A stretch of 64,000 nucleotides of DNA from Deltaproteobacteria bacterium (GTDB lineage: Bacteria; Desulfobacterota; Desulfarculia; Desulfarculales; Desulfarculaceae): contig JAHLLK010000012.1 of the NCBI GenBank assembly GCA_020444165.1, forward strand, positions 1 to 64,000, read 5' to 3'. The notes beneath the pieces were generated by a model that worked only from the letters and a program-made list of their open reading frames with translations, was not told where the DNA came from and made no database searches. How positions within the stretch are numbered: the first letter of the stretch is position 1; each line of letters begins with the position of its first letter. Both the position numbers and the translations under genes were made by a program. Positions 16,213 through 27,022 of this stretch are shown in pieces.

Positions 16213-16704
16213 GTGTCATTGCCCAAGGCCAAGCTGGCCCACAAGAGCCCGGGGCGCATCCGCCTCAAGGTGCCGGAAAAACGCGGCGACCATGCTTTTT
16301 TCCAGGCCTTGCACGAAACGCTTTCCCTGCTGGACGAGGTCGAGACCCTGGAGGTCAACGTGGCCACCGGCGGGGCTCTGATCCTGGGTCACGGGGTGGA
16401 CACGGGCTCCCTGGTGGAGTTGGGCGAAAAGGCCGGGCTCTATCTCCTGGAGCTGGCCGAAGGCAAGGCCCTCTCCCCGGCCCAGGCCGCGGTGGAGCCC
16501 TTGCGCAAGCTGGACCGCAGCGTTCGCGACTTCACCGGCGAGCAGGTGGACGTGGCCACCCTGGGCTTTTTGGTCCTCTTGGGCACCGGACTGTTCCAGG
16601 TGCTGCGCGGCCGGGTTACGGCCCCGCCCTGGTACACCGCCTTCTGGTACGCCTTTGGCCTGTTCACCAAAACCATTCTGGAAACCCCCCGGGAAAAGTC
16701 GTGA
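16213..16704 (+). CDS. HMA-like domain protein without CxxC (HMA_2 type)
   Basis: 163 residues from GTG 16213, which has GGGAGAAA about 8 bases upstream; the longer open frame reaches back into repeats and is rejected. The N-terminal 75 residues show a ferredoxin-like HMA fold with the motif SPGRIRLKVPE near the start but no metal-binding CxxC. The C-terminus has one or two hydrophobic segments (FLVLLGTGLFQVL). The same PGRxR motif opens the P-type ATPase that follows and the protein encoded at 20055-20426. A structural or regulatory role with the ATPase is likely but unproven. Confidence 0.72.
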   Translation: MSLPKAKLAHKSPGRIRLKVPEKRGDHAFFQALHETLSLLDEVETLEVNVATGGALILGHGVDTGSLVELGEKAGLYLLELAEGKALSPAQAAVEPLRKLDRSVRDFTGEQVDVATLGFLVLLGTGLFQVLRGRVTAPPWYTAFWYAFGLFTKTILETPREKS

Positions 16705-16807
16705 CCGACCCCGTTGCCGAGGAGCCGGCCCCTTCCGGTAAGGCCCAGCCTCGCCGGGGCGGGAGGCTGGGCAATCTCTTCTTCCCGCCCCGCCAAGGAC
16801 CCTGCCC

Positions 16808-19972
<3,165 letters not shown>

Positions 19973-20054
19973 GTTTTAACGGAAGGTTGAAATACGGAAA
20001 GGCGGGAGGACCGCCCCCCGGGCGGCCAAGGGCGGCCGAGAAAAGTACGGGGCC

Positions 20055-20426
20055 TTAGATGAAGGCCGCCAGGAGGCCGAAGGAGGCTCTCTCCAGGGCC
20101 CGGCCCACGGCCCAACCGAACAGGGCCTTGCCCACCGCTTCCCCGGCGTGCACCGCCGCCTTTTTCCGATACTCTTCCGGGCCCAGGGCCAGATGAGCCG
20201 CGAAGAGGTCATTTTCCTCCAGGGCGCTGGTGATGTCGGCCGAGGAGATGAACGCCTCGTCGTAATGGACCAGGACGCTGCCGGTCAGGCAGTTGGCCTG
20301 CACGTCCTGCACGCCTTCCAGACCCAAGAGCAGGGCCTGCGTTTCCTGGCATTGGTAAGTGTTGTTGCGCAGCTCGGGAATTTTCAGCCTCAGCCGGCCC
20401 GGTACGCTGTGCACATAGTATTTCAT
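20055..20426 (-). CDS. HMA-like domain protein without CxxC, convergent with the P-type ATPase
   Basis: 123 residues from ATG 20426, preceded by GGGAGCAAGA. The start, YYVHSVPGRLRLKIPELR, carries the same PGRxR signature as the two proteins encoded upstream. A ferredoxin-like domain to about residue 75 is followed by an Ala/Gly-rich amphipathic C-terminal helix containing GKALFGWAVGRALER. No CxxC is present. It is transcribed towards the ATPase gene and away from a ParA-like gene. It is probably part of the same ion-transport or membrane-homeostasis module. Confidence 0.72.
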   Translation of the reverse strand: MKYYVHSVPGRLRLKIPELRNNTYQCQETQALLLGLEGVQDVQANCLTGSVLVHYDEAFISSADITSALEENDLFAAHLALGPEEYRKKAAVHAGEAVGKALFGWAVGRALERASFGLLAAFI

Positions 20427-20461
20427 CCGGTCTTGCTCCCTTTGGCGTTTGACCGAATATC

Positions 20462-20488
20462 ATCATGATTTTGTTAGAAAACCATGAT
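20462..20488. promoter_or_regulatory. Imperfect inverted repeat between the divergent HMA-like and ParA-like genes
   Basis: ATCATGATTTT and AAAACCATGAT pair at 10 of 11 positions around GTTAG, in the only AT-rich part of the divergent intergenic region. A candidate operator; there is no adjacent regulator gene. Confidence 0.4.
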
Positions 20489-20624
20489 CTAAAGGTTACA
20501 ATATTGTGGCATTGACAGGAACGGTTGTTTATTAGGTCGCAAAGGCGGGCCGCGGCCCAGTTGAAACACCCCAAAATAGCCTGCGCTTTATTTCGAGGCC
20601 CCCGGGGCGGAAAGGGGACCGGCG

Positions 20625-21251
20625 GTGAACAAGGTTATCGTGGTGGGCAACCTGAAGGGGGGCACCGGCAAGAGCACCCTGGCGGTGAACCTGGCCGCGG
20701 CCCTGGGGGGCTATCTCCTGGACGCCGACCTCCAGGCCACGGCCAGCGAATGGCTGGCCCAGGGCCTCCTGCCGGTGGAGGGCCGTTTCATGCCCATCCG
20801 GGGCGGCGAGGTGGCCCCCTGGCTGAAGGAGGTCTTCAAGATCGCCCTCCGGCCCCTGGTGATCGACCTGCCCTCCAACCTGGGGCCCAACACCGCCGCG
20901 GCCCTGGCCGTGGCCGACCTGGCCGTGCTGCCGGTGACCCCCTCAACCGCCGATGTCCGGGCCACGGAAAAGGCCCTGGAACTCTTGCGCGAATCCCGCC
21001 GCCGCCGGCGGGACGGCCGGCCCCGCGCCCTGCTGGCGCCCTCCAAGCTGGACCTGCGCACCCGGGCCGGCCGTGAGTTCCCCGCCCTCCTGGCCAGCCT
21101 GGGCGAGAAAGTCGCACCGGCGGTGAGCCAGCGCATGGCCCACGTGGAAGCCTGCGCCGCCGGCCGCTGGGTGGGCGATTTCGCCCCCGGCTCCCCCGCC
21201 CATAAAGAAATCCTCGCCCTGGCCCAGGCGGTGGCGGAAGCCGCGGGTTAA
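20625..21251 (+). CDS. Orphan ParA/MinD-like P-loop ATPase
   Basis: 208 residues from GTG 20625. A deviant Walker A, KGGTGKST, lies at about residues 11-18, followed by LLDADLQATASEW and the conserved IDLPSNLGPN and PVTPSTADVRAT segments of ParA-type ATPases. No ParB or cargo partner is adjacent. It is clearly paralogous to the ATPase at 55035-55688, which does have a CheW-domain partner, sharing GNLKGG, DLP, PVTPS, the Arg-rich LLxPS segment and the GxWxGDxAPGS end. This copy may position another membrane or chemosensory complex. It ends in front of a long palindrome. Confidence 0.85.
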   Translation: MNKVIVVGNLKGGTGKSTLAVNLAAALGGYLLDADLQATASEWLAQGLLPVEGRFMPIRGGEVAPWLKEVFKIALRPLVIDLPSNLGPNTAAALAVADLAVLPVTPSTADVRATEKALELLRESRRRRRDGRPRALLAPSKLDLRTRAGREFPALLASLGEKVAPAVSQRMAHVEACAAGRWVGDFAPGSPAHKEILALAQAVAEAAG

Positions 21252-21260
21252 GAGGCTTTC

Positions 21261-21350
21261 GGGGGAAGAGGAAGATGTGGGGGGAAGGGGTCCTTTTTTG
21301 AAAAAAAGGACCCCTTCCCCCCACACCCCCCATCCCCCAAAAAACTTCAT
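21261..21350. repeat. Long-palindrome repeat family, copy 1 (terminator-like)
   Basis: Arms at 21277-21299 and 21302-21324 are perfectly complementary over 23 bp with a two-base loop; the stem contains a run of six T's opposite six A's. The flanks, GAAGATGTGGGG before and CACACCCCCC...CCCCCAAAAAACTT after, recur around other palindromes at 23819-23898 and 25700-25812. It may terminate the ParA-like gene. Confidence 0.8.
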
Positions 21351-21355
21351 ATTAA

Positions 21356-21412
21356 GCGGGGTAAGGCTTCACCCAACAAGCCGTTGGCTTGTTGGGTGAA
21401 GCTTTACCCCGC
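21356..21412. terminator. Near-perfect 27-bp hairpin
   Basis: GCGGGGTAAGGCTTCACCC with its continuation pairs with the sequence ending at 21412, with one G/T mismatch and a three-base loop. It lies 6 bp after the preceding palindrome copy. The two hairpins together would block transcription out of the ParA-like gene. Confidence 0.65.
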
Positions 21413-21487
21413 CCTGAACTAGGCTCGGATATTTCACGAGAACATGGCGGATTAAGGCAGATCTTCGACCCGGGCCTCTTTTCCGGT

Positions 21488-21545
21488 GACCTTTCGCCCC
21501 GGACCGGCACAGCCAGGTGTTCGCCGGCAAGGCGTCGGCCGCGTC
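21488..21545 (+). repeat. Interspersed repeat (CACAGCCAGGTG family), partial copy
   Basis: CGCCCCGGACCGGCACAGCC followed by AGGTGTTCGCCGGCAAGGCG matches the fuller copy at 21751-21905 and the one at 58326 onward. Homology ends soon after GTCGG. The stretch between the two copies in this gap shows no gene. Confidence 0.7.
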
Positions 21546-21750
21546 GCCGCGGCTGGCGTAGCGGGTCGGGTCAGGTTGCCCTCCGGACCTGACCGCGTTC
21601 GCTCCCGGAGTAGGGCTGGGGGAAGCGCTTGGTGATCTCATTCCACCAGGTGGATAAGCCCGGATTTTTCTTGAAAGGCGGACAGCTGGGTCGACAACAA
21701 TCTGATTTGGCTTTAACTTGATCCCTTCCTATTTTGCTTCTCCCGTTCTG

Positions 21751-21905
21751 CGCCCCGGACCAGCACAGCCAGGTGTTCGCCGGCAAGGCGTCGGACGAGC
21801 GACAACCGGAAGCGTAGCCAGCTACGCGGAGGATGGCGCGATGTCCGCAACGCCGCCGGCGGGCATCTGGCGCAGCCGCCCACGTTTACCCAATATCCAC
21901 CCTAA
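21751..21905 (+). repeat. Interspersed repeat (CACAGCCAGGTG family), full copy
   Basis: About 155 bp running from GCACAGCCAGGTG through GACGAGCGACAACCGGAAGC to GCAGCCGCCCACGTT and beyond. The same order of segments is seen at 58326-58480, where the second half is amplified as a 79-bp tandem array. The repeat runs up to the stop codon of the minus-strand gene ending at 21902. Confidence 0.75.
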
Positions 21906-22171
21906 TCCAGTTTGATGCGCGTCACGCGTGGCTCGGCCGGCTCCTGGGGCCGGGCCGGCCGTTTGGCCAGCCGCTGGTCGATCAGGGCCCGCACCCCCAA
22001 AAGGAACTCCTCCTGGGCCCGGGAAAAATGCTGCCAGGCGTCGGACTCGCTGTACTGGTTCATCTGCTCCTTGAGGTTCTTCCAGGGGCAGTCGCAGGGC
22101 TCCTCCGGGCGGTCGGTGCCACCGGCGCAATCCTGTCCCTCTTGGGGCTCTTCCTTGCCGTCAGCAGGCAT
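21902..22171 (-). CDS. Small acidic protein coupled to the ArsA-family ATPase
   Basis: 89 residues from ATG 22171, overlapping the end of the ATPase gene by 11 bp. The sequence is acidic in its first third, with three Cys residues (positions about 15, 26 and 28), then a helical segment with QYSESDAWQHFSRAQEEFLLGVRALIDQR, then a basic tail. I do not recognise the family. The overlap implies translation coupled to the ATPase and a shared function, perhaps as a client or adaptor. This is inference from position only. Confidence 0.7.
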   Translation of the reverse strand: MPADGKEEPQEGQDCAGGTDRPEEPCDCPWKNLKEQMNQYSESDAWQHFSRAQEEFLLGVRALIDQRLAKRPARPQEPAEPRVTRIKLD

Positions 22172-23366
22172 CGTTTTCTCTCCTTGTGGCCGGAAAGCTC
22201 ACCACCAGGTAGTCGCCCTCGTAGCGCGCGCCGCTGGGCACGGTGGCGGGGAAGCTGGCCGGCAGGGCCACGTGCCGCCGCACCATGCCCAGTTGGATGA
22301 TGAGCTCATTGCCGCGGTTGAAGATTTCCAGGCCTTCCTTGCTGGCGAACGGCAGATGCAAGCGCATCTCGTTATGGCCGTTGTTGCGGGTGAAGGCCAG
22401 GGGCTGGTGGCCGTAGAGCACGGCCAGGGGGTCCTGGTCGCCATAGAGGCGGGCGGCCAGGGCCAACAGCCGGTCGTGACCCAAGGCCTCGTCGGTGAGC
22501 CGGGGGGCCTGGTAGAGCGGCAGGGGCGCGAAAAAACGCTCGGCCAGGGCCAGATAGCCCTGCTGCTGCTGGCGGACGGGGCTCAGGGGATCGGCCCCGC
22601 CGTCTTCCCCGGACCATATGCGGTTCAACAGCACCGCCTCCACCGACAGCCCGTGCAGGCAGAAATAGGTCAGGGCCCGCTGGGTCTCGCGCAAGACCAG
22701 CTTCTCGGCCAGGGACACCAGGCGCACCGTGCATTGCGCGCGGTCGGTGAGAAGCTCTTGCACCCCGGCCAGGCCCCGGTGCAGGCGCTCCAGGCTGGCG
22801 AAGTATTTCTCGCCCGGCAGGGGCACTTCCCCCCAGTGGCGCAGCAGGGGCCGGGCCGCCTTGGCCAGGCCGCGCTCCAGACGGAACACGTTCTGCATGT
22901 ACCAGTCCAGCGCCGTGGGCAGGGACACGAAGCGGATGCTCTCGGCCGTGGGGGCGCAGTCCAGGATCAGGGCGTCGAAGCGGCCGGACTTGACGTGCTC
23001 GTTCAAATACAGGAGCGCGGTGATCTCCTCCATGCCGGGCAGCACCGCAATCTCCTCGGCCACCACCTCGTTCAGACCGGCGGTGTTGAACAACAAGGCC
23101 AGGTAGCTGTGCACCTCGCGCCAGTAGTGGGTCAGGGCCAGGTTGAGGTTTATCTCCTGAATCCACAGGTTGTCCGCCACGGCCGTGGGTTCGCCATCGG
23201 CGGCCAGGAGTTCGCCCGGCAGTTCAAAGGCGTCCCGCAGGCTGTGGGCCGGGTCCAGGGACATGATGAGGGTGCGCCGGCCGCGCCGGGCGGTGAGCGC
23301 CCCGGTGGCGGCGGCCAGGGTGGTCTTGCCGGTGCCGCCCTTGCCCGCGAACATTATCAGCCGCAT
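22161..23366 (-). CDS. ArsA/GET3-family P-loop ATPase
   Basis: 401 residues from ATG 23366 (with GAGGTAATTG upstream; an in-frame TTG lies one codon earlier). The deviant Walker A FAGKGGTGKTT is at residues 6-16 and the switch-type SLDPAHSLRDAF follows at about 38-49, both diagnostic of the ArsA/GET3 group. The conserved DCAPTAESIRF lies around residue 128. There is one ATPase half only, as in GET3, and the C-terminal 100 residues form a beta-rich domain with LPFASKEG. There are no arsenic genes nearby (no arsB, arsR or arsD), so arsenite efflux is not supported. A chaperone-like role for membrane or tail-anchored proteins is an alternative. Confidence 0.88.
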   Translation of the reverse strand: MRLIMFAGKGGTGKTTLAAATGALTARRGRRTLIMSLDPAHSLRDAFELPGELLAADGEPTAVADNLWIQEINLNLALTHYWREVHSYLALLFNTAGLNEVVAEEIAVLPGMEEITALLYLNEHVKSGRFDALILDCAPTAESIRFVSLPTALDWYMQNVFRLERGLAKAARPLLRHWGEVPLPGEKYFASLERLHRGLAGVQELLTDRAQCTVRLVSLAEKLVLRETQRALTYFCLHGLSVEAVLLNRIWSGEDGGADPLSPVRQQQQGYLALAERFFAPLPLYQAPRLTDEALGHDRLLALAARLYGDQDPLAVLYGHQPLAFTRNNGHNEMRLHLPFASKEGLEIFNRGNELIIQLGMVRRHVALPASFPATVPSGARYEGDYLVVSFPATRRENDAC

Positions 23367-23560
23367 CAATTACCTCGCGTGATCACGAAAAGCGGGGTCG
23401 TGGGGTGGGGGGCGGTCCCCCCCGGACTTGGCCTTACCATGAAGCATTGGGCCGGCTTAGTCGAGGGAAATGGGGCCCGGCCAACCCGGCCCGGCCCCAG
23501 AACGTCGGCCCGCACGCCTCCGGGGGGAACAAGATGACTAATCCTCAACCTGGCAATAAC

Positions 23561-23745
23561 TATAAGAGAGCATTGCACGGGGCGTCCTGCCCCGTGCAAT
23601 GTCGGCTTGGCAAAAACGTGACTCCACCCCAGCAAGCAGAGCTTGCCGGGGGCCCGGGTTTTGCCAAGCCTCACAAATTGCAAGCTTTTTGAAGCTTGCA
23701 ATTTGGCGGGCCATCCTTGGCCCGCATAGGCCATTGCCTGCCGTA
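23561..23745 (-). repeat. Four-stem structured intergenic element, copy 2 (inverted)
   Basis: This is the reverse complement of the element at 10028-10210, near-identical over about 175 bp with all four stems. The last stem here reads GCACGGGGC/GCCCCGTGC (23575-23597) instead of GCACGGTGC/GCACCGTGC, a compensated base-pair change. No comM fragment is attached to this copy. It lies between the ArsA-family gene and the pyrE-like operon. The 190 bp between it and the ArsA-family start show no gene. Confidence 0.85.
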
Positions 23746-23818
23746 ATCATGTTTCACAGCCATTTTTGACATAATATCAACACCTTTTATGTGTCTCACC
23801 ATGCAATGGCCTCTATAA

Positions 23819-23898
23819 GGTTTTTTGGGGGAAGAGGGGTGGGTGCCAGGCTGCGCTTTTCCGGGGACCCCGCGTCCTTACCCCCACATCTTCCCACG
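23819..23898 (-). repeat. Long-palindrome repeat family, copy 2 (inverted, stem decayed)
   Basis: Read on the minus strand, it starts GGGAAGATGTGGGGG, contains GGGGTCCCCGGAAAAGCGCAG as in copy 3, and ends CTTCCCCCAAAAAA. The large A/T-run stem of the other copies is absent. It lies directly upstream of the pyrE-like gene. Confidence 0.7.
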
Positions 23899-23992
23899 TT
23901 CCGCAACCCCCTCCGGCCCTGCCGCCTCCGGTTTGGTTGTCCCCCGGCCCCCCATGTGATAGAGATTGAGGCACAAATCAGGGAGCGAAAAC

Positions 23993-24757
23993 ATGCGGGA
24001 ATACCAAAAACGCCTGGCCGGCCTGTTGGCCGAGAGCGGGGCCTTGTTCTTCCGGGAGGGGCTCAGGCTGAAGGACGGCCGCCCCACCCCGTATTTTGTC
24101 AACTTCGGGGTCTTCCGCACCGGCCGCCTGGCCGTGGAGCTGGGCCGCTGTTTCGCCGGCTGGTTCCAGGATCAGGGGGAGTTGGCCCAGCGGGTGGACG
24201 TGATCGTGGGCCCCAGCTACAAGGGCAGCGCCCTGGCCCAGGGCATGGCCATGAGCCTCTTTTCCGATTACGGCCGGGACCTGGCCTTTGACTATGACCG
24301 CAAGGAGGCCAAGACCCACGGCGAGCAATCCGGGGGCGGCAGCCTGTTCGTCACCGGGGCCCTGGCCGCCGGCTCCCGGGCCCTCATCGTGGATGACGTG
24401 GGCACCTCCATGGCCACCAAGGTGGACCTGCTGGACAAGATCGCGGCCCATGCCCGGGGCCTGGGCGGCGAGATCGCCCTGGAAGGCGTGGTGCTGGCCG
24501 TGGACCGCGAGCAGACCCAGGCCGTGTACGACGCGGACGGCGGGGTGGTGGAAGGCGCGCGGGGCGAGGACGCCCTGGGGGCCTTCCGGCAAAAAACCGG
24601 GCTACCGGTGTGGTCCCTGTTGGGCATTCGCCAGGCGGTGTCTTATCTTTATGAAGGACGGGCCGAGGTGCTGGTGGACGGCCGCCGCCAAGCCCTGGAC
24701 GCCGGGCTCCTGGAGCGCTTCCAGGCCTATTTGGCCCTTTACGGCCGGGAGGTATGA
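23993..24757 (+). CDS. pyrE: Orotate phosphoribosyltransferase-like enzyme
   Basis: 254 residues from ATG 23993, with GGGAGCG upstream. The type I PRTase fold is recognisable. SGALFFREGLRLKDGRPTP and YFVNFG resemble the PyrE N-terminal hood. KGSALAQGMA and the PRPP loop ALIVDDVGTSMATK follow, the latter replacing the more usual DDVxTTG. In pyrimidine synthesis PyrE converts orotate and PRPP to OMP. It is about 40 residues longer than E. coli PyrE, and the PRPP-loop variant leaves room for a related PRTase with another base. It heads a tight four-gene operon with a TM2-like membrane protein, a hypothetical protein and a zinc-ribbon protein. Confidence 0.8.
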   Translation: MREYQKRLAGLLAESGALFFREGLRLKDGRPTPYFVNFGVFRTGRLAVELGRCFAGWFQDQGELAQRVDVIVGPSYKGSALAQGMAMSLFSDYGRDLAFDYDRKEAKTHGEQSGGGSLFVTGALAAGSRALIVDDVGTSMATKVDLLDKIAAHARGLGGEIALEGVVLAVDREQTQAVYDADGGVVEGARGEDALGAFRQKTGLPVWSLLGIRQAVSYLYEGRAEVLVDGRRQALDAGLLERFQAYLALYGREV

Positions 24758-24758
24758 C

Positions 24759-25106
24759 ATGCGCCGTGCTTTGGTCGCGCCTTTGTTGTCGGGCCTGGTG
24801 CTGCCCGGTTTGGGCCAGGTGATCAACCGCCAGACCGGCAAGGGCACCTTGTTGATGATCGGCTCGGGCATGCTGTTCCTGGTGTCCATGGGGCTGATGC
24901 TCTACCATTTCAGCACCGCCGTGTTGGCCGTGGAAGAGGCCGGGGGCCAGGCCACCATGGAGGCCATTCACCAACAAATCACCACCCAGGGCGCGGGCTG
25001 GCTGTGGATCTTCCTGCCGGTGATCTTCGTCCTGTGGGCCTACGCGGTGTGGGATGCCTGGCGCTGGGGCCGCATCCGCGACGCCGAGGCCCTGGAGAGC
25101 AAGTGA
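24759..25106 (+). CDS. Small membrane protein with TM2-like N-terminus
   Basis: 115 residues, starting one base after the pyrE-like stop. LLSGLVLPGLGQVINRQTGKG resembles the glycine/proline turn of TM2/DUF5683-type proteins. The protein has three hydrophobic segments, near residues 5-22, 27-50 and 80-102. The C-terminus is charged. Its function is unknown. Coupled spacing (TGAC ATG, then TGATG to the next gene) indicates a single operon. Confidence 0.72.
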   Translation: MRRALVAPLLSGLVLPGLGQVINRQTGKGTLLMIGSGMLFLVSMGLMLYHFSTAVLAVEEAGGQATMEAIHQQITTQGAGWLWIFLPVIFVLWAYAVWDAWRWGRIRDAEALESK

Positions 25107-25438
25107 TGCAGGCCATTGTGTTGGACGAGATCAACCAGCCCGACCTGGAAAAGGTGCGGGAGCATTGCCGCTGCAACCTGGTGCCCTCCCGCCTGGACGA
25201 GGTGTTCTGGCTGGAGTTGCCGCCGGAGCTGCTCTCGCCGGAGCAGGCCGGGCACGCCGAGTGCGCCCCCCACCGGGTGGCCGTGGTGGTGGAGGAAGGC
25301 GCGGTGAAGCTGGAGCTGCTGGTGCGGAGCCAGACCAGCCTCCGCTGCGCCTGCACGGCCTACGCCACCCCGGCCCAACGGGAGTTCCTGTGGGATTTCG
25401 CCCAGAGCCTGGTGGCCGACCTGGGCATCCGCACCTGA
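25106..25438 (+). CDS. Conserved hypothetical protein of the pyrE-like operon
   Basis: 110 residues; the ATG overlaps the previous stop (TGATG). The protein is acidic and soluble with no signal peptide. It has a two-strand LEVFWLELPPELL-like start, a strand-rich middle (RVAVVVEEGAVKLELLVRS) and a short Cys pair in LRCACTAYA. I do not recognise the family and propose no function. The overlap with its neighbours argues for a real gene. Confidence 0.7.
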   Translation: MQAIVLDEINQPDLEKVREHCRCNLVPSRLDEVFWLELPPELLSPEQAGHAECAPHRVAVVVEEGAVKLELLVRSQTSLRCACTAYATPAQREFLWDFAQSLVADLGIRT

Positions 25439-25464
25439 GCCCACGCCGCCAAGAGGAGAAAGCC

Positions 25465-25692
25465 ATGCAACCCGGAGGGCCGCGCGGACCGCGGCAACCA
25501 TCCTACCAAAACCTGGAGGCGGCCAGCCTCTTCTGCCCCAAGTGCGGCCGGGCCCAACCGGTCCGCAGCAAACTCCTCCTGGTGCTGCCCCAGGGCGAGA
25601 AGTACGCCTACTTCTGCCGGGTCTGCGGCGAGGAAGTGGGCAGCAAGATGCAGGAAGCCGCCCCGGGCAGCAACCCCTGGTCTTTGGTTTAA
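25465..25692 (+). CDS. Small zinc-ribbon protein
   Basis: 75 residues from ATG 25465, with a strong AGAGGAGAAAG ribosome-binding site. Two CxxC knuckles, FCPKCGRAQ (about 23-31) and FCRVCGEE (about 50-57), are spaced as in zinc ribbons. The rest is short and polar. It is probably a nucleic-acid or protein-binding accessory of the operon. It is followed at once by paired palindromes that could terminate the transcript. Confidence 0.78.
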   Translation: MQPGGPRGPRQPSYQNLEAASLFCPKCGRAQPVRSKLLLVLPQGEKYAYFCRVCGEEVGSKMQEAAPGSNPWSLV

Positions 25693-25699
25693 GAAATGG

Positions 25700-25812
25700 A
25701 AGATGTGGGGGGAGACTTGCGGGGTCCCCAGAAAAGCGCAGCTTTTCTGGGGTGCAAGGACCCTTTTTTGCAAAAAAGGGTCCTTGCACCCACACCCCCC
25801 TTCCCCCAAAAA
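25700..25812. repeat. Long-palindrome repeat family, copy 3, with two adjacent hairpins
   Basis: Between the shared flanks (GGAAGATGTGGGGGG and CACCCACACCCCCC...CCCCCAAAAAACTT) are two stems. One is CCCCAGAAAAGC/GCTTTTCTGGGG at 25726-25752. The other has 20-bp arms at 25750-25769 and 25772-25791 with a GC loop and a T6/A6 tract. The stem bases differ from copy 1 while the flanks agree. It probably also terminates the pyrE-like operon. Confidence 0.8.
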
Positions 25813-25820
25813 ACTTCCCG

Positions 25821-25848
25821 GGGCACGGTGCGGGGCGCACCGTGTCCC
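25821..25848. repeat. Isolated stem related to stem 4 of the structured element
   Basis: CACGGTGCG, GGG, CGCACCGTG form a perfect 9-bp stem. The bases match the last stem of the four-stem element at 10173-10195 apart from the loop. No other part of that element is present. Confidence 0.55.
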
Positions 25849-26012
25849 GTCCTTTCTTAAGGACTTGACGGGGTCTAATCCCCCGCCAGGCTCACGGCGG
25901 GCCGGCCGATCCCGGCCGCGGGCTTGACGCGGGGGGCTGGCGGTGCTACTTTCCCAAGCGATTTTCGATTTTTGTCCTTATTGCACCTACTGCCAGGAGA
26001 CTCGCCTCCCTC

Positions 26013-26999
26013 ATGAACCAGCTCAAAACCCGCCGCCCCCGGGCCCTCATCACCGGCGGAGCCGGCTTCATCGGCTCCCACTTGGCTGAGCACCTCCTGG
26101 AACTGGGACAGAAGGTCCACGTCATCGACGACCTCTCCACCGGAAGCATGGACAACCTGGACGGGGTGGTGGGCCATCCGGACTTCGGCTACACCATCGC
26201 CGACATGCGGGAGGAGCCCCTCTTGGCCGAGCTGGTGGACCGGGCCGACGTGGTCTACCACCTGGCCGCCGCGGTGGGGGTGCGCCTCATCGTGGAGTCG
26301 CCGGTCCGCACCATCGAGACCAACGTGGGCTGCACCGAGGCGGTGCTGCGGCGGGCCGAGAAGAAGCACAAGAAGGTGCTGGTGGCCTCCACCAGCGAGG
26401 TCTACGGCAAGAGCGAGCAGGTGCCCTTCAAGGAGGACAACGACATGGTCCTGGGGCCCACCAGCAAGGCCCGCTGGTCCTATGCCTGCTCCAAGGCCAT
26501 CGACGAGTTCCTGGCCCTGGCCTATCACCGCGGCCGCGGCCTGCCGGTGTTGGTGTGCCGGCTTTTCAACACCGTGGGCCCCCGCCAGACCGGGCGCTAC
26601 GGCATGGTGTTGCCCACCTTTGTGCGCCAGGCCCTGGCCGGCCTGCCCATCACCGTTTTCGGCGACGGCGCCCAGAGCCGCTGCTTTTCCCATGTGGACG
26701 AGGTGATCCGGGCCATGGCCGCCCTGGCCCAGATTCCCGAGGCGGTGGGCCAGGTGGTCAACGTGGGCGGGGTGCAGGAGATCACCATCGCCGGCCTGGC
26801 CGAGCTGGTGCGGGAGATGACCGGCAGCAGCTCGGAGATCGTCTACATACCCTATGACCAGGCCTATGAGGAAGGTTTCGAGGACATGCCCCGCCGGGTG
26901 CCCGACGTGGAGAAGTTGAAACGCCTGACCGGCCTGGCCCCGGCCATGCCCATCCGGGAGATCGTGGATTCGGTCATCGGGTTCTACCGCCGGAGCTGA
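26013..26999 (+). CDS. NAD-dependent sugar epimerase/dehydratase (extended SDR)
   Basis: 328 residues. The Rossmann motif GGAGFIGSH is at about 15-23. A Ser/Thr-rich STSEVYG precedes the catalytic YxxxK (YACSK, near 158). FNTVGPRQTGRYGMVLP is typical of nucleotide-sugar epimerases and UDP-glucuronate decarboxylases. The exact sugar substrate cannot be decided. It converges on an MBOAT/SGNH acylation pair, so a role in making an activated sugar for an extracellular or surface glycan is likely. It is preceded by about 160 bp that contain only the repeats described and promoter-like AT-rich bases. Confidence 0.88.
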   Translation: MNQLKTRRPRALITGGAGFIGSHLAEHLLELGQKVHVIDDLSTGSMDNLDGVVGHPDFGYTIADMREEPLLAELVDRADVVYHLAAAVGVRLIVESPVRTIETNVGCTEAVLRRAEKKHKKVLVASTSEVYGKSEQVPFKEDNDMVLGPTSKARWSYACSKAIDEFLALAYHRGRGLPVLVCRLFNTVGPRQTGRYGMVLPTFVRQALAGLPITVFGDGAQSRCFSHVDEVIRAMAALAQIPEAVGQVVNVGGVQEITIAGLAELVREMTGSSSEIVYIPYDQAYEEGFEDMPRRVPDVEKLKRLTGLAPAMPIREIVDSVIGFYRRS

Positions 27000-27022
27000 G
27001 GGGCGGCCGGCGCTCCCCGGGC

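Noticed and set aside
22161..23366. Arsenite efflux ATPase
   Set aside because: Only one ATPase half is present and no arsB, arsD or arsR gene is nearby.
21912..23537. 541-codon open frame on the plus strand
   Set aside because: Antisense to the ArsA-family ATPase; low-complexity composition and no ribosome-binding site.
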